A stretch of 16,079 nt of DNA from Chloroflexota bacterium (GCA_005880175.1 VBJR01000371.1:4066-20144); one strand, 5' to 3'. Shown: positions 6,137 to 13,118, counted from the stretch's first letter. The notes: generated by a model not told the origin, from the sequence alone. Made by a program: numbers and translations.

Positions 6137-6927
6137 GCGACCGGGTGGCCCTCGTCACGGGGGCGGCCCGCGGCCAGGGCCGGGCCCATGCGCTGGCGCT
6201 CGCGCGGGCGGGCGCCGACGTCGTCGCCTGCGACCTGGCGGCCGGCCAGCCGACCGTCCCCTACGCGCTGGCGACGGAGGCGGACCTGGAGGAGACGGCC
6301 GCCGCCGTCCGCGCCGCGGGCCGGCGCTGCACCGCGGTCCGGGCGGACGCGGCCAGCGTCGAGCAGATGGCCGGGGCGGTGACCGCCGCCGCCGAGCTGG
6401 GCCCGCTGGACGTGGTCTGCGCCAACGCCGGCGTGATCAGCTTCGGCCGCGCCTGGGAGCTGACCGAGGCACAGTGGGACCAGGTCGTGGCGACCAACCT
6501 CAAGGGGGTCTGGGCCACCTGCCGGGCCGCGATCCCGGGCATGATCGAGCGCGGCCGCGGCGGCAGCATCGTGATCACGGGGTCGGCCGCGTCGCTGCGC
6601 GGGTACCCGGGGATCTCGCACTACGTGGCGGCCAAGCACGGCGCCGTCGGGCTGATGCGGGCGCTGGCGATCGAGCTGGCGGCCCACCGCATCCGGGTCA
6701 ACTGCGTGCTGCCGGGGGGCGTGCGGACGCCGATGGGCACGGCCGAGGCGATGCAGGGGTGGCTGGCCGCCGAGCCGGAGGCCTCGCGGGCCCTGACCGC
6801 CCTGCTCCCGGTGGACCTGGTCGAGCCCGACGACGTCAGCGCGGCCGTCGCCTGGCTGGCCTCGGACGCCGCCCACCTGGTCACGGGCGTCGTCCTGCCG
6901 GTCGACGCCGGGGTCCAGCTCCGCTGA
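6133..6927 (+). CDS. mycofactocin-type SDR family oxidoreductase
   Basis: Short-chain dehydrogenase of 264 residues, probably oxidising an alcohol with a tightly bound NAD that is re-oxidised by mycofactocin. The cofactor loop TGAARGQG (residues 9-16) followed by RAHALALARAGADVVACD is the pattern typical of the mycofactocin-coupled SDR subfamily, where GARGQG-R-HA is characteristic. NAG is at 98-100, Ser151/Ser154 in ITGSAAS, and the catalytic pair Tyr164 and Lys168 in HYVAAKHG; the ending VTGVVLPVDAGVQLR is normal for classical SDRs. The start overlaps the HAD stop (ATGA), with GGGGA about 6 nt upstream. Position opposite mftABC fits a user of the cofactor. Substrate unknown; subfamily assignment is strong by motif and context but not proven. 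Confidence 0.85.
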   Translation: MSDRVALVTGAARGQGRAHALALARAGADVVACDLAAGQPTVPYALATEADLEETAAAVRAAGRRCTAVRADAASVEQMAGAVTAAAELGPLDVVCANAGVISFGRAWELTEAQWDQVVATNLKGVWATCRAAIPGMIERGRGGSIVITGSAASLRGYPGISHYVAAKHGAVGLMRALAIELAAHRIRVNCVLPGGVRTPMGTAEAMQGWLAAEPEASRALTALLPVDLVEPDDVSAAVAWLASDAAHLVTGVVLPVDAGVQLR

Positions 6928-6967
6928 CGGTTACCGAGTATGTAACCAGGGCTTAACCGCGAGGCCC

Positions 6968-6973
6968 TATCGT
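6968..6973 (+). promoter_or_regulatory. putative -10 element (TATCGT) before the histidine-phosphatase gene
   Basis: TATCGT lies 8 nt before ATG 6982, with no Shine-Dalgarno sequence between. It fits the leaderless pattern seen at several other starts in this window. Confidence 0.4.
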
Positions 6974-6981
6974 GCGAGTTG

Positions 6982-7410
6982 ATGGGAATCTACCTGGTTC
7001 GCGAGGCGGACGCGGGGGGGAGGTTCTCATGGCCGGGGCCGGACCGCCTGCGGCCGCTGACCGGGGTCGGCTGGCAGCAGGCGCAGGAGCTGGCCGAGCG
7101 CCTCGACGGCGCCCGCATCACGCGGATCGTCTCCAGCCCCTGGCTCCGTTGCCAGCAGACGGTGCTGCCGCTGGCGGAGGCGCGTCAGCTCCCGATCGAC
7201 TCCGAGTCCGGCCTGGGCCAGATCGCGTCGGTGGACCGAGCGATCCGCCTGGTCGCGGAGGCGGTCGGCCCGACCGTGTTCTGCAGCCACCCCGACCTCG
7301 TCTTCGCGATCATCGAGCGCCTGCGCACGTCCGGCCGGCGCGTCCGGCCGCTCTGCGGCGTGGCCTGGACGACCGACCACGTGGCCCTGGAGATCGTCGC
7401 GGCCGGCTGA
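6982..7410 (+). CDS. histidine-phosphatase-fold protein lacking the catalytic histidine
   Basis: SixA/phosphoglycerate-mutase-like protein of 142 residues. Family members open with LVRHAxAGxR..W; here the same stretch reads [14 protein letters not shown], so the phospho-accepting His is replaced by Glu (codon GAG). The rest of the family pattern is present: [18 protein letters not shown], the arginine in [14 protein letters not shown], and the second His in [13 protein letters not shown]. The protein could bind a phospho-ligand without turning it over. ATG 6982 is chosen over TTG 6979 because of spacing to TATCGT and the family's usual N-terminus. It stands alone between two SDR genes; no operon partner is evident. 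Family assignment is good; loss of activity is inferred. Confidence 0.75.
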   Translation: MGIYLVREADAGGRFSWPGPDRLRPLTGVGWQQAQELAERLDGARITRIVSSPWLRCQQTVLPLAEARQLPIDSESGLGQIASVDRAIRLVAEAVGPTVFCSHPDLVFAIIERLRTSGRRVRPLCGVAWTTDHVALEIVAAG

Positions 7411-7450
7411 CGTGCCGGCCGTGGCGCCGCCCGGACACCTGGCGCGGCTC

Positions 7451-7456
7451 TATCCT
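7451..7456 (+). promoter_or_regulatory. putative -10 element (TATCCT) before the second SDR gene
   Basis: TATCCT ends 7 nt before GTG 7464, and no ribosome binding site is present, again fitting leaderless initiation. Confidence 0.4.
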
Positions 7457-7463
7457 TCCCGCC

Positions 7464-8129
7464 GTGGAGATCGCTGGAACGAGCGCGCTGGTCACCGGTG
7501 GGGCGTCGGGCCTCGGCCGGGCCACCGCGGAGCTGCTGCTGGAGCGGGGAGCGCGGGTGGTCATCTTCGACCTGCCGGCGTCGGCCGGGGCCGAGGTGGC
7601 GCGGGAGCTCGGCGCGGCCGCGACGTTCGTGCCCGGCGACGTGACGAGCGACGAGGACGCCCGGGCGGCCGTGGCCGCGGCCGGCGACCTGCGCATCGCG
7701 GTCAACCTGGTGGGCACGTTCAACGTGCTGCGCCTGGCCGCGGCCCGCATGGCCGAGCTGGAGCCGGTGGACGGCGAGCGCGGCGTGATCGTGAACACGG
7801 CGTCGATCGCCGCGTTCGAGGGCCAGGTCGGCCAGGCGGCGTACAGCGCGTCCAAGGCGGGCATCGTTGGGCTGACGATCTGCGCCGCGCGCGACCTGGC
7901 GTCCGCGCTGATCCGCGTCTGCACGATCGCGCCCGGCACGTTCGACACGCCGCTGCTGGGAGGGCTGGACGAGCGGTTCCGGCAGTCGCTGGCCGACGCG
8001 ATCCCGCACCCGCGCCGGCTGGGCCGGCCGCCCGAGTACGCGCGGCTGGCGGCGCACATCGTGGAGAACCCGGTGCTGAACGGCGAGACGATCCGCCTGG
8101 ACGGGGCGCTGCGCATGGCGCCACGGTAG
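7464..8129 (+). CDS. 3-hydroxyacyl-CoA dehydrogenase type-2 SDR with internal deletion
   Basis: Closest by recognition to type-2 3-hydroxyacyl-CoA dehydrogenases (HSD17B10-like), NAD-dependent enzymes of beta-oxidation and branched-chain amino acid breakdown. TGGASGLG (11-18) binds the cofactor; Ser114 ([17 protein letters not shown]), Tyr127 and Lys131 form the catalytic set; [11 protein letters not shown] and [13 protein letters not shown] are family blocks. The protein is 221 residues against about 255 usual. At Val80-Asn81 the sequence jumps straight to [10 protein letters not shown]: the NNAG-type motif, the following helices and the second VN are missing, about 33 residues, without loss of frame. 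GTG 7464 is the start that fits the N-terminus ([12 protein letters not shown]). It may be a non-functional or altered enzyme, or an assembly error. Confidence 0.75.
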   Translation: MEIAGTSALVTGGASGLGRATAELLLERGARVVIFDLPASAGAEVARELGAAATFVPGDVTSDEDARAAVAAAGDLRIAVNLVGTFNVLRLAAARMAELEPVDGERGVIVNTASIAAFEGQVGQAAYSASKAGIVGLTICAARDLASALIRVCTIAPGTFDTPLLGGLDERFRQSLADAIPHPRRLGRPPEYARLAAHIVENPVLNGETIRLDGALRMAPR

Positions 8130-8183
8130 CGCCACGATCCCGACACCGATCGGCCATCGGCGCCTGGTTACATGGAGGGCACG

Positions 8184-8372
8184 ATGAAACTGCTGATCGA
8201 GATCCTGCTCGCGATCTTCCTCCACCCGATCGCCTTCGTCCTGTGCCTGATCAACATCCTGGGCCGCGGCGACCTGAACGGGCTCCAGAAGCTCGTATGG
8301 ATCGTCGTGGCGTTCATCTGGGGCATCGGCCCGATCCTGTACCTGCTGTTCGGCGGCGGCGAGATGTGGTGA
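8184..8372 (+). CDS. small PLDc_N-like two-helix membrane protein
   Basis: Protein of 62 residues with two transmembrane helices (about 2-26 and 38-56) joined by a short loop GRGDLNGLQK. The pattern D-L-G--K--W followed by GPILYLLFG matches the PLDc_N domain (phospholipase D nuclease N-terminal type), found both at the start of cardiolipin synthases and as stand-alone small proteins of unknown function. ATG 8184 is chosen because GGAGG at 8174-8178 lies 5 nt upstream; an ATG at 8172 precedes that site. It is not fused to a phospholipase domain here and has no clear operon partner. Confidence 0.7.
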   Translation: MKLLIEILLAIFLHPIAFVLCLINILGRGDLNGLQKLVWIVVAFIWGIGPILYLLFGGGEMW

Positions 8373-8557
8373 GGCGGCACGCGGCCGAGGGGTACGACTG
8401 GGCGGCGGGCTGGCAACGCCGGCCTCGCCTTCGGCCTCAGACGCTCCCTTCGCCATAGGTGACTCAGGCGGGGCCGCTGGGCCCCGGCACCCATCCTGGC
8501 CGGGCCTGCCGACAGTGGCACATTCGCCGGCCGATCGCCCTCTTCGCCGCCCGGCGC

Positions 8558-8583
8558 AGGGCCATCCGCCGGCGGATGGCCCT
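8558..8583. terminator. 26-bp perfect palindrome between convergent genes
   Basis: Arms AGGGCCATCCGCC (8558-8570) and GGCGGATGGCCCT (8571-8583) are exactly complementary with no spacer. It lies 13 nt past the stop of the minus-strand membrane protein gene. No T-tract follows on either strand. A terminator or a protein-binding dyad are both possible. The rest of the 8373-8595 gap shows no gene that I can support. Confidence 0.4.
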
Positions 8584-8595
8584 ACGTCGCCCGGT

Positions 8596-10032
8596 CTATC
8601 TGCCCTTCGTGATCGGCTGGGCCAGGATCCAGAGGCTGGTCATCGTGTAGACGACCATCAGGACCAGGATCGGGTACTGGCTGAGCAGCACGCTCTGCGC
8701 CGCCCGGAACCGCTCGCCGGCCCGCAGGTGGGCCAGGTACATGGCGATCACGTGGCCGGTCACGATCAGGACCACCTGGACGTACCAGACCAGCGCGGAG
8801 GCGGCCAGCAGCAGGCTGGGCTGGTAGCCGCCGGTCGGCAGGAGGTGCCACCCGCGGCCGAACGGGTCGGCCAGCAGCGGGATGATCTGCTGCGACTGGA
8901 CGACCAGGCTGGCGTAGTTGTGCGCCGCGTTGTATACGAACGCGATCGGGACCAGCGTCAGGGCGAACACCGTCGCGGTCGAGAGGCTGTCCACCTGGAT
9001 CGTTGCGAAGTAGACGACCAGCTCCATGCAGAGGACGAACGCGCCCAGGAAGACCAGGGTCAGGGCGACGAAGGACAGGCCCTGGAGCAGGTGCAGCCCG
9101 AGCAGCGTGCCCAGGTGGCTCCAGACCGGCCGGGTGACCCGGACCACCGCGTCCCACACCGACGTGGTCAGGATGGCGTCGAACGCGAGCGTGCTGAGCA
9201 TCAGGATCACGAAGACCACCCAGTCCCAGCCCGCGTCCATGCGGTCCAGCAGCCCCGCCCCCATCGGCCGCAGGTACACCCGCCCGCCGCGGACGTCGAG
9301 CGGCGCGAACCGGCGCAGGATCGAGAACAGCACGGTGAAGAACTCGACGTGCGTCAGCCAAGGGGCGGCGCCCACGCGCTGCATCCCCACCACCGTGAAG
9401 ACGGTGTAGGCGAGCGCCAGCAGGGCCATCGACCACGGCCGGTTGGTCGAGACGCCGGTGACGTCGAACAGGCCGAACAGGAAGAACAGGCCGACGGCCG
9501 GCCAGATGCCCAGGTGCGCCAGCGGGTCCGGCGCCTCGCGGGCGGCCGCCTCCGCGCTCGCCGGCAGCGCCTGGAGACCGGGCGCCGGGGCCCCGGCGGC
9601 CGCGACGGCGGGCCGGCGGATCCGCGTCACGAGCGAGTCGATCGCCCGGAACGGGTTGATCACGTCCCAGATCGGCCCCACCAGGCCCGTCACCACCGCC
9701 ATCCCGGCCCACAGGTACACCCAGATCAGGTACACGGCCATGTTCTGGGCGGGGTCGCTCGGCCCGAACAGGCCGACCAGGATCACCGTCAGCAGCCCGA
9801 CGACCCCGACGACGCCCCCGATCGTGTACAGGGGCGACGAGCCGGGCATCCAGTTCAGCGCGGCGACCTCGCGGCGCGGGTAGCGGATGGCCGTCACCCC
9901 CGTCCGGTGGCTGGCGAAGACGGTCATCATCACGAACGAGATGCCGACCACGGCCGCGCCCGCCCACTGGAACGTGGTGAGCGGCAGCGGGAGGTCGTAG
10001 CGAGGGCCGACCGAGTAGAGGAGGAGGCCCAT
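8596..10032 (-). CDS. polytopic membrane protein, FedB (fenitrothion hydrolase)-like family
   Basis: Integral membrane protein of 478 residues with about ten or eleven hydrophobic helices spread over its length. The opening YSVGPRYDLPLPLTTFQWAGAAVVGISFV, the internal GPIWDVINPFRAI, and APWLTHVEFFTVLFSILRRFAPL resemble actinobacterial membrane proteins annotated as fenitrothion hydrolase-like (FedB). That annotation comes from one enzyme, and the physiological role of the wider family is unclear, so I would not claim hydrolase activity. A charged/Ala-rich loop at about 145-170 separates the helices into two groups. The start at 10032 has GGGAG 7 nt upstream. It is divergent from the LysR gene and preceded by a possible 27-residue ORF. 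Membrane topology is sure; the family is moderate. Confidence 0.6.
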   Translation of the reverse strand: MGLLLYSVGPRYDLPLPLTTFQWAGAAVVGISFVMMTVFASHRTGVTAIRYPRREVAALNWMPGSSPLYTIGGVVGVVGLLTVILVGLFGPSDPAQNMAVYLIWVYLWAGMAVVTGLVGPIWDVINPFRAIDSLVTRIRRPAVAAAGAPAPGLQALPASAEAAAREAPDPLAHLGIWPAVGLFFLFGLFDVTGVSTNRPWSMALLALAYTVFTVVGMQRVGAAPWLTHVEFFTVLFSILRRFAPLDVRGGRVYLRPMGAGLLDRMDAGWDWVVFVILMLSTLAFDAILTTSVWDAVVRVTRPVWSHLGTLLGLHLLQGLSFVALTLVFLGAFVLCMELVVYFATIQVDSLSTATVFALTLVPIAFVYNAAHNYASLVVQSQQIIPLLADPFGRGWHLLPTGGYQPSLLLAASALVWYVQVVLIVTGHVIAMYLAHLRAGERFRAAQSVLLSQYPILVLMVVYTMTSLWILAQPITKGR

Positions 10033-10036
10033 CCGG

Positions 10037-10120
10037 CTACTCCCCGTCCACGCGGCCGGCCGGATCCGGCGCTCCTGACCCCTTCGGCATCCCCTGCATC
10101 GCGTCCTCCACGTCTCTCAT
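10037..10120 (-). CDS. possible 27-residue leader ORF
   Basis: An ATG-to-TAG frame of 27 codons (MRDVEDAMQGMPKGSGAPD...) ends 4 nt before the membrane protein's start codon, so its stop overlaps that gene's ribosome binding region. AAGGA lies 3 nt before its ATG, which is closer than ideal. The peptide is polar and shows no signal or known motif. It could couple translation of the membrane protein, or be chance; in such GC-rich DNA short ORFs are common. Confidence 0.35.
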   Translation of the reverse strand: MRDVEDAMQGMPKGSGAPDPAGRVDGE

Positions 10121-10133
10121 CCGTCCTTGCATA

Positions 10134-10149
10134 GATACAGTCGTGTCTC
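10134..10149. promoter_or_regulatory. candidate LysR-type dyad in the divergent intergenic region
   Basis: GAtACA-GTCG-TGTcTC is an imperfect dyad (five of six positions on each arm) between the LysR start and the oppositely transcribed gene. Position suits an autoregulatory site, but the match is short. Confidence 0.25.
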
Positions 10150-10175
10150 CGGGCCTTAACCTATCGGCATCATCT

Positions 10176-11069
10176 ATGTTGTTGGTCCACATCGAAGGGT
10201 TTCTGGAGGTGGCCCGCTTCGGCAGCGTCAGCCGCGCGGCCGAGGCGCTCTACGTTACTCAGCCGACCCTGACCGCGCGCCTCCACGCGCTCGAACGCGA
10301 GCTCGGGGAGCGCCTCTTCGTTCGCGGCCGCCAGGGAATGCGGCTGACCGACGCCGGACGGGCATTCCTTCCATATGCAGAACGGGCGGTGCGGGCACTT
10401 CGTGACGGTCGTCGGGCGATCGACGAGGTCGGGACCGCCGCGGCGGGCCAGCTGCTGCTCGCCACGGCCCCCGCGGTGAGCACGTACATCCTGCCGGCGG
10501 TGCTCGAGCAGTTCGTCGCCAACCACCCGCGCGTCGAGGTGGTCGTGCGCACCGGCCACTCGGAGGACGTGCTCCAGATGGTGCTCCGCGACCAGGTCCA
10601 GGTGGGCCTCGGGCGCGCCCTCCAGCACCCGGAGATCGCGCTCCAGCCGTTCTACGACGAGGAGCTGGTGCTGGTCGTCGCGCCCGACCACCCGTTCGCC
10701 CGCGGCTCCGACGTGTCCATCTCCGAGGTCGCGACCGAGCAGCTGATCCTGTTCGACCGCACGTCCAGCTACTACGAGATCACCCAGGCCGCGTTCCTGG
10801 CCGCCGGCGTCGCGCTGCGCGGGGTCATGGAGCTGGACAACATCGAGGCGGCCAAGAAGATGGTGCAGCGGGGACTCGGCGTGTCCCTGCTCCCGGCGAC
10901 GGCCATCACGCTCGAGGTCGAGGCCGGGACGCTGTGCCGCGTGGAGCTGCGCAACGTGGGGCCGATGCGGCGCCAGATCGTGGCCATGCGCCGCCGCGAC
11001 GCTGGCGAGCCGTCCGGCCTGGTGGCCGCGTTCCTCGACCTGCTGGGCCAGACACCGTCAGAAAGCTGA
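10176..11069 (+). CDS. LysR-family transcriptional regulator
   Basis: DNA-binding regulator of 297 residues. The N-terminal winged helix-turn-helix runs through FGSVSRAAEALYVTQPTLTARLHALERELGERLFVR, the LysR signature; the C-terminal part is the two-lobed periplasmic-binding-like sensor domain (LLLATAPAVSTYILPAVLEQF to the end, with NIEAAKKMVQRGLGVSLLP near the second lobe hinge). ATG 10176 was chosen because LysR proteins normally start about ten residues before the EVARxGS stretch; GTG 10143 would add eleven unusual residues. TATCGG at 10162-10167 lies 8 nt before this ATG. It is divergent from the membrane protein gene and lies upstream of isocitrate lyase on the same strand, so either could be a target. 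The effector is unknown. Confidence 0.9.
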   Translation: MLLVHIEGFLEVARFGSVSRAAEALYVTQPTLTARLHALERELGERLFVRGRQGMRLTDAGRAFLPYAERAVRALRDGRRAIDEVGTAAAGQLLLATAPAVSTYILPAVLEQFVANHPRVEVVVRTGHSEDVLQMVLRDQVQVGLGRALQHPEIALQPFYDEELVLVVAPDHPFARGSDVSISEVATEQLILFDRTSSYYEITQAAFLAAGVALRGVMELDNIEAAKKMVQRGLGVSLLPATAITLEVEAGTLCRVELRNVGPMRRQIVAMRRRDAGEPSGLVAAFLDLLGQTPSES

Positions 11070-11139
11070 CATCGAGGCTGTCAATCTAAGGATCGGGAAA
11101 ACCAATGGCGAAGGACTGGTAAACCATCAAGATCCTCGA

Positions 11140-11145
11140 TAGGCT
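11140..11145 (+). promoter_or_regulatory. putative -10 element (TAGGCT) upstream of isocitrate lyase
   Basis: TAGGCT, identical to the hexamer before the HAD gene, lies 7 nt before an ATG at 11153. That ATG is not in the isocitrate lyase frame, which makes this promoter-start pair puzzling. Confidence 0.4.
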
Positions 11146-11192
11146 GGGCTAGATGAATAGGCTGGTTCGATCGGACTGGCCTACCGAGCCAG

Positions 11193-12245
11193 GTGCTGCG
11201 GCAGAAGCTGGACTCGCAGCCGTACGTGTTCGCGCCGGGCATCTACGACCCTCACGGCGCCGAGCTGACCATGTACCACGGTCTCGACGCCGTCTACTTC
11301 AGCGGCTACTCGTTCGCGATCGGCCACCTCGGCACGACCGACATGGACATCTACTCCAGCGTCGAGATCGCCGACGGCGGCCGCCGGATCGTCAGCGCGC
11401 TGCGCAAGTTCCAGCTCACCCAGGCGGTCGGCGACCCCGAGAAGGGCGTGGCGCCGCGCCACCTGGAGATCCCGCCCGTCGTCGCCGACATGGATGTCGG
11501 CTACGGCAACGTGTTCAACGTCCAGCGCACCACCGAGCTCTACGTGAACGCCGGCCTGGCCGGCGCCCACATCGAGGACCAGGTGATGCCGAAGCGCTGC
11601 GGCCACATCGCCGGCAAGGCGCTCGTGTCGGCCGAGGAGTACGTCGCCAAGCTCCGCATGATGCGGGCGGTGGCGGACGACCTGGGCCACCCGGACTTCG
11701 TGATCATCTCGCGCACCGACGGCGTCTCGGCCACCGACGCGCCCGAGTCCAAGCGGGGCATGCAGCTCGCCGTCGACCGGGCGCTGCGGTACCTGGACAG
11801 CGGGGTGCCCGACCTCGTGTGGTGCGAGTTCCCGACCGCCGAGCGGGGCCCGACGCAGACGTTCCACGAGGAGGTCCGCAAGCGGTTCCCCGACGCCCGG
11901 TTCGCGTTCAACTACTCCTCCTCGTTCAAGTGGCAGAACGAGGCCGAGCCGATGACGTGGGACGAGCTGTCCGAGATGGGCGTCCGGTTCATCTTCATCA
12001 CGCTCGCCGCCCAGCACGCGATGGGCTACGCCTTCAGCTTCCTGCTGGAGGACCTCAAGGAGCGCAAGCAGGACGGCTACATCGACCTGCAGCGCAGCGA
12101 GTGGGCGGCCGGCGACGCCGTGCCCACCCGCAGCCATCACCTCTTCACCGGCGTGCCGTACCACCACCTGCTGGGCGAGGAGCTCGGCACCGCCCGCTTC
12201 GGCCGTGAGGTCGACGAGCGGCTGGAGGTCGCGCGCGTCGTGTAG
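11193..12245 (+). CDS. isocitrate lyase/PEP mutase family enzyme, short isocitrate-lyase type
   Basis: TIM-barrel lyase that most likely splits isocitrate into glyoxylate and succinate; 2-methylisocitrate cleavage is the main alternative. Metal-binding Asp99 and Asp101 lie in VVADMDVGYGN, HIEDQ is at 126-130, and the catalytic loop is KRCGH (134-138), the form typical of isocitrate lyases. FNYSSSFKW (about 235) parallels the substrate-binding NCSPSFNW block of classical enzymes. At 350 residues it is shorter than the 430-residue enterobacterial form. GTG 11193 is the first possible start in this frame and has no Shine-Dalgarno sequence; the upstream frame has only non-start codons down to a stop at 11154. 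It follows the LysR gene on the same strand. Family assignment is firm; the true N-terminus is not. Confidence 0.85.
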   Translation: MLRQKLDSQPYVFAPGIYDPHGAELTMYHGLDAVYFSGYSFAIGHLGTTDMDIYSSVEIADGGRRIVSALRKFQLTQAVGDPEKGVAPRHLEIPPVVADMDVGYGNVFNVQRTTELYVNAGLAGAHIEDQVMPKRCGHIAGKALVSAEEYVAKLRMMRAVADDLGHPDFVIISRTDGVSATDAPESKRGMQLAVDRALRYLDSGVPDLVWCEFPTAERGPTQTFHEEVRKRFPDARFAFNYSSSFKWQNEAEPMTWDELSEMGVRFIFITLAAQHAMGYAFSFLLEDLKERKQDGYIDLQRSEWAAGDAVPTRSHHLFTGVPYHHLLGEELGTARFGREVDERLEVARVV

Positions 12246-12331
12246 TCCGGCGGGCGGCTTGGTGGGGGCCGCCCGCCCCGCGCCCGTTCGATCGGGCGCC
12301 GACTCCCCGGCCGTCAGCATCCTTGGCGGTC

Positions 12332-12592
12332 GTGCGGGACACCAGCCAGGTCTTCATCAGCCGGTTCCGGTGTGCGACGGAGCGCGCCGCCCGCAGCCTC
12401 GTGAACACGCTCCTGGTCAGCGGCCTGTACCCGGAGGTGCACGAGCCGGAGGCGCCGGACCTGCCCTGGGAGGTCGCCGCGCCGGCCGAGCTGGAGGCGA
12501 CGGAGGCCAACCTGACCAGCCTGCGCACGGCCATGCGCCAGGCCGCGGACCGCAACGGAGCGTCGTTCGACGGCTGCGACCCGGAAGGTTGA
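12332..12592 (+). CDS. small RraB-like protein
   Basis: Soluble protein of about 86 residues. The layout, a beta strand VFISRFRC, helix ERAARSLVNTLLVSGLYPEVHEP, PWEVAAPAELEATEANLTSLRTAMRQAADRNGASFDGC, resembles the RraB (ribonuclease E inhibitor) fold, which typically ends in FDGW. That is recognition by pattern only. The start may be GTG 12332 or TTG 12323; neither has a ribosome binding site. It sits between isocitrate lyase and Hsp20 on the same strand with gaps of about 75 nt on either side, so co-transcription is possible but not shown. Confidence 0.5.
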   Translation: MRDTSQVFISRFRCATERAARSLVNTLLVSGLYPEVHEPEAPDLPWEVAAPAELEATEANLTSLRTAMRQAADRNGASFDGCDPEG

Positions 12593-12601
12593 TCCCGCCC
12601 C

Positions 12602-12646
12602 GAGATGGGTAATCAATAGACAGAAATCGATGCGTAATCCCATCTC
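12602..12646 (+). promoter_or_regulatory. inverted repeat in the hsp20 leader
   Basis: GAGATGGG (12602-12609) and CCCATCTC (12639-12646) are perfect 8-bp complements separated by 29 AT-richer bases, and the right arm abuts the AGGAGG ribosome binding site at 12647. A direct repeat GTAATC lies just inside both arms. It could be an operator or a temperature-responsive RNA hairpin; it is not the CIRCE element. Confidence 0.4.
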
Positions 12647-12662
12647 AGGAGGTGAGTCGACA

Positions 12663-13109
12663 ATGGCGCTCACGCGTTGGAGCCCATTCGTGACGCTGCC
12701 CAGCCTGTTCAGCGGCTGGGAGCCGTTCCCGGCGACCACGTTTCGCGCCCCGCTCGACGTCCAGCGGACGGAGGGCGGCTACCGGCTCCAGGCGGCGCTT
12801 CCCGGCTTCAGGCCCGAGGACGTCGAGGTGACGCTGGAGCGGGGGACGCTGACCATCGCGGCCACGCGTTCCGAGGACAAGGAGGCCGAGCAGGGCAGGT
12901 ACCTGCGGCGCGAGGTCTTCTCGGGCAGCTACCGGCGGCGCCTGGTGGTGCCGCCGGAGGTGACCGCCGAGGACATCACGGCCACGCTGGAGAACGGCGT
13001 GCTGACGGTCGACGTCGAGCACACGCCCGCGAACCAGTCGGTCCGGATCCCGGTCGCCCCGGCAGCGCTGCCGGTGACGACCGAGCAGGCGGAGCAGCCG
13101 GCGGCGTAA
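12663..13109 (+). CDS. Hsp20/alpha-crystallin small heat-shock protein
   Basis: ATP-independent holdase chaperone of 148 residues that binds unfolding proteins as oligomers. After a short hydrophobic N-terminal arm (WSPFVTLPSLFSGWEPF), the alpha-crystallin domain spans about 30-120: PLDVQRTEGGYRLQAALPGFRPEDVEVTLERGTLTI, then YLRREVFSGSYRRRLVVP and the hallmark ATLENGVLTVDV. A C-terminal IPV motif (VRIPVAP) serves as the I-x-I/V oligomer clasp. The ATG at 12663 follows an excellent AGGAGGTGA site (12647-12655). The leader has an inverted repeat that may regulate it, and an intrinsic terminator follows the stop. The assignment is secure. Confidence 0.95.
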   Translation: MALTRWSPFVTLPSLFSGWEPFPATTFRAPLDVQRTEGGYRLQAALPGFRPEDVEVTLERGTLTIAATRSEDKEAEQGRYLRREVFSGSYRRRLVVPPEVTAEDITATLENGVLTVDVEHTPANQSVRIPVAPAALPVTTEQAEQPAA

Positions 13110-13118
13110 CGCCGGCCG

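Noticed and set aside
5152..6876. 574-codon minus-strand frame whose last 45 residues are MftA
   Set aside because: Only the end from 5289 downwards is real. The upstream part is antisense to the HAD and SDR genes and Ser/Arg-rich, and TACACT lies just before the 5289 ATG.
8515..10134. 539-codon plus-strand frame across the membrane protein gene
   Set aside because: Asp/Arg/Gln/His/Pro-rich antisense translation without motifs; the minus strand encodes convincing transmembrane helices.
10143..10175. GTG 10143 as the LysR start
   Set aside because: It adds eleven residues not seen in the family; ATG 10176 gives the usual distance to the helix-turn-helix.
12594..12662. CIRCE/HrcA operator before hsp20
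   Set aside because: The dyad present (GAGATGGG/CCCATCTC) does not match TTAGCACTC-N9-GAGTGCTAA.
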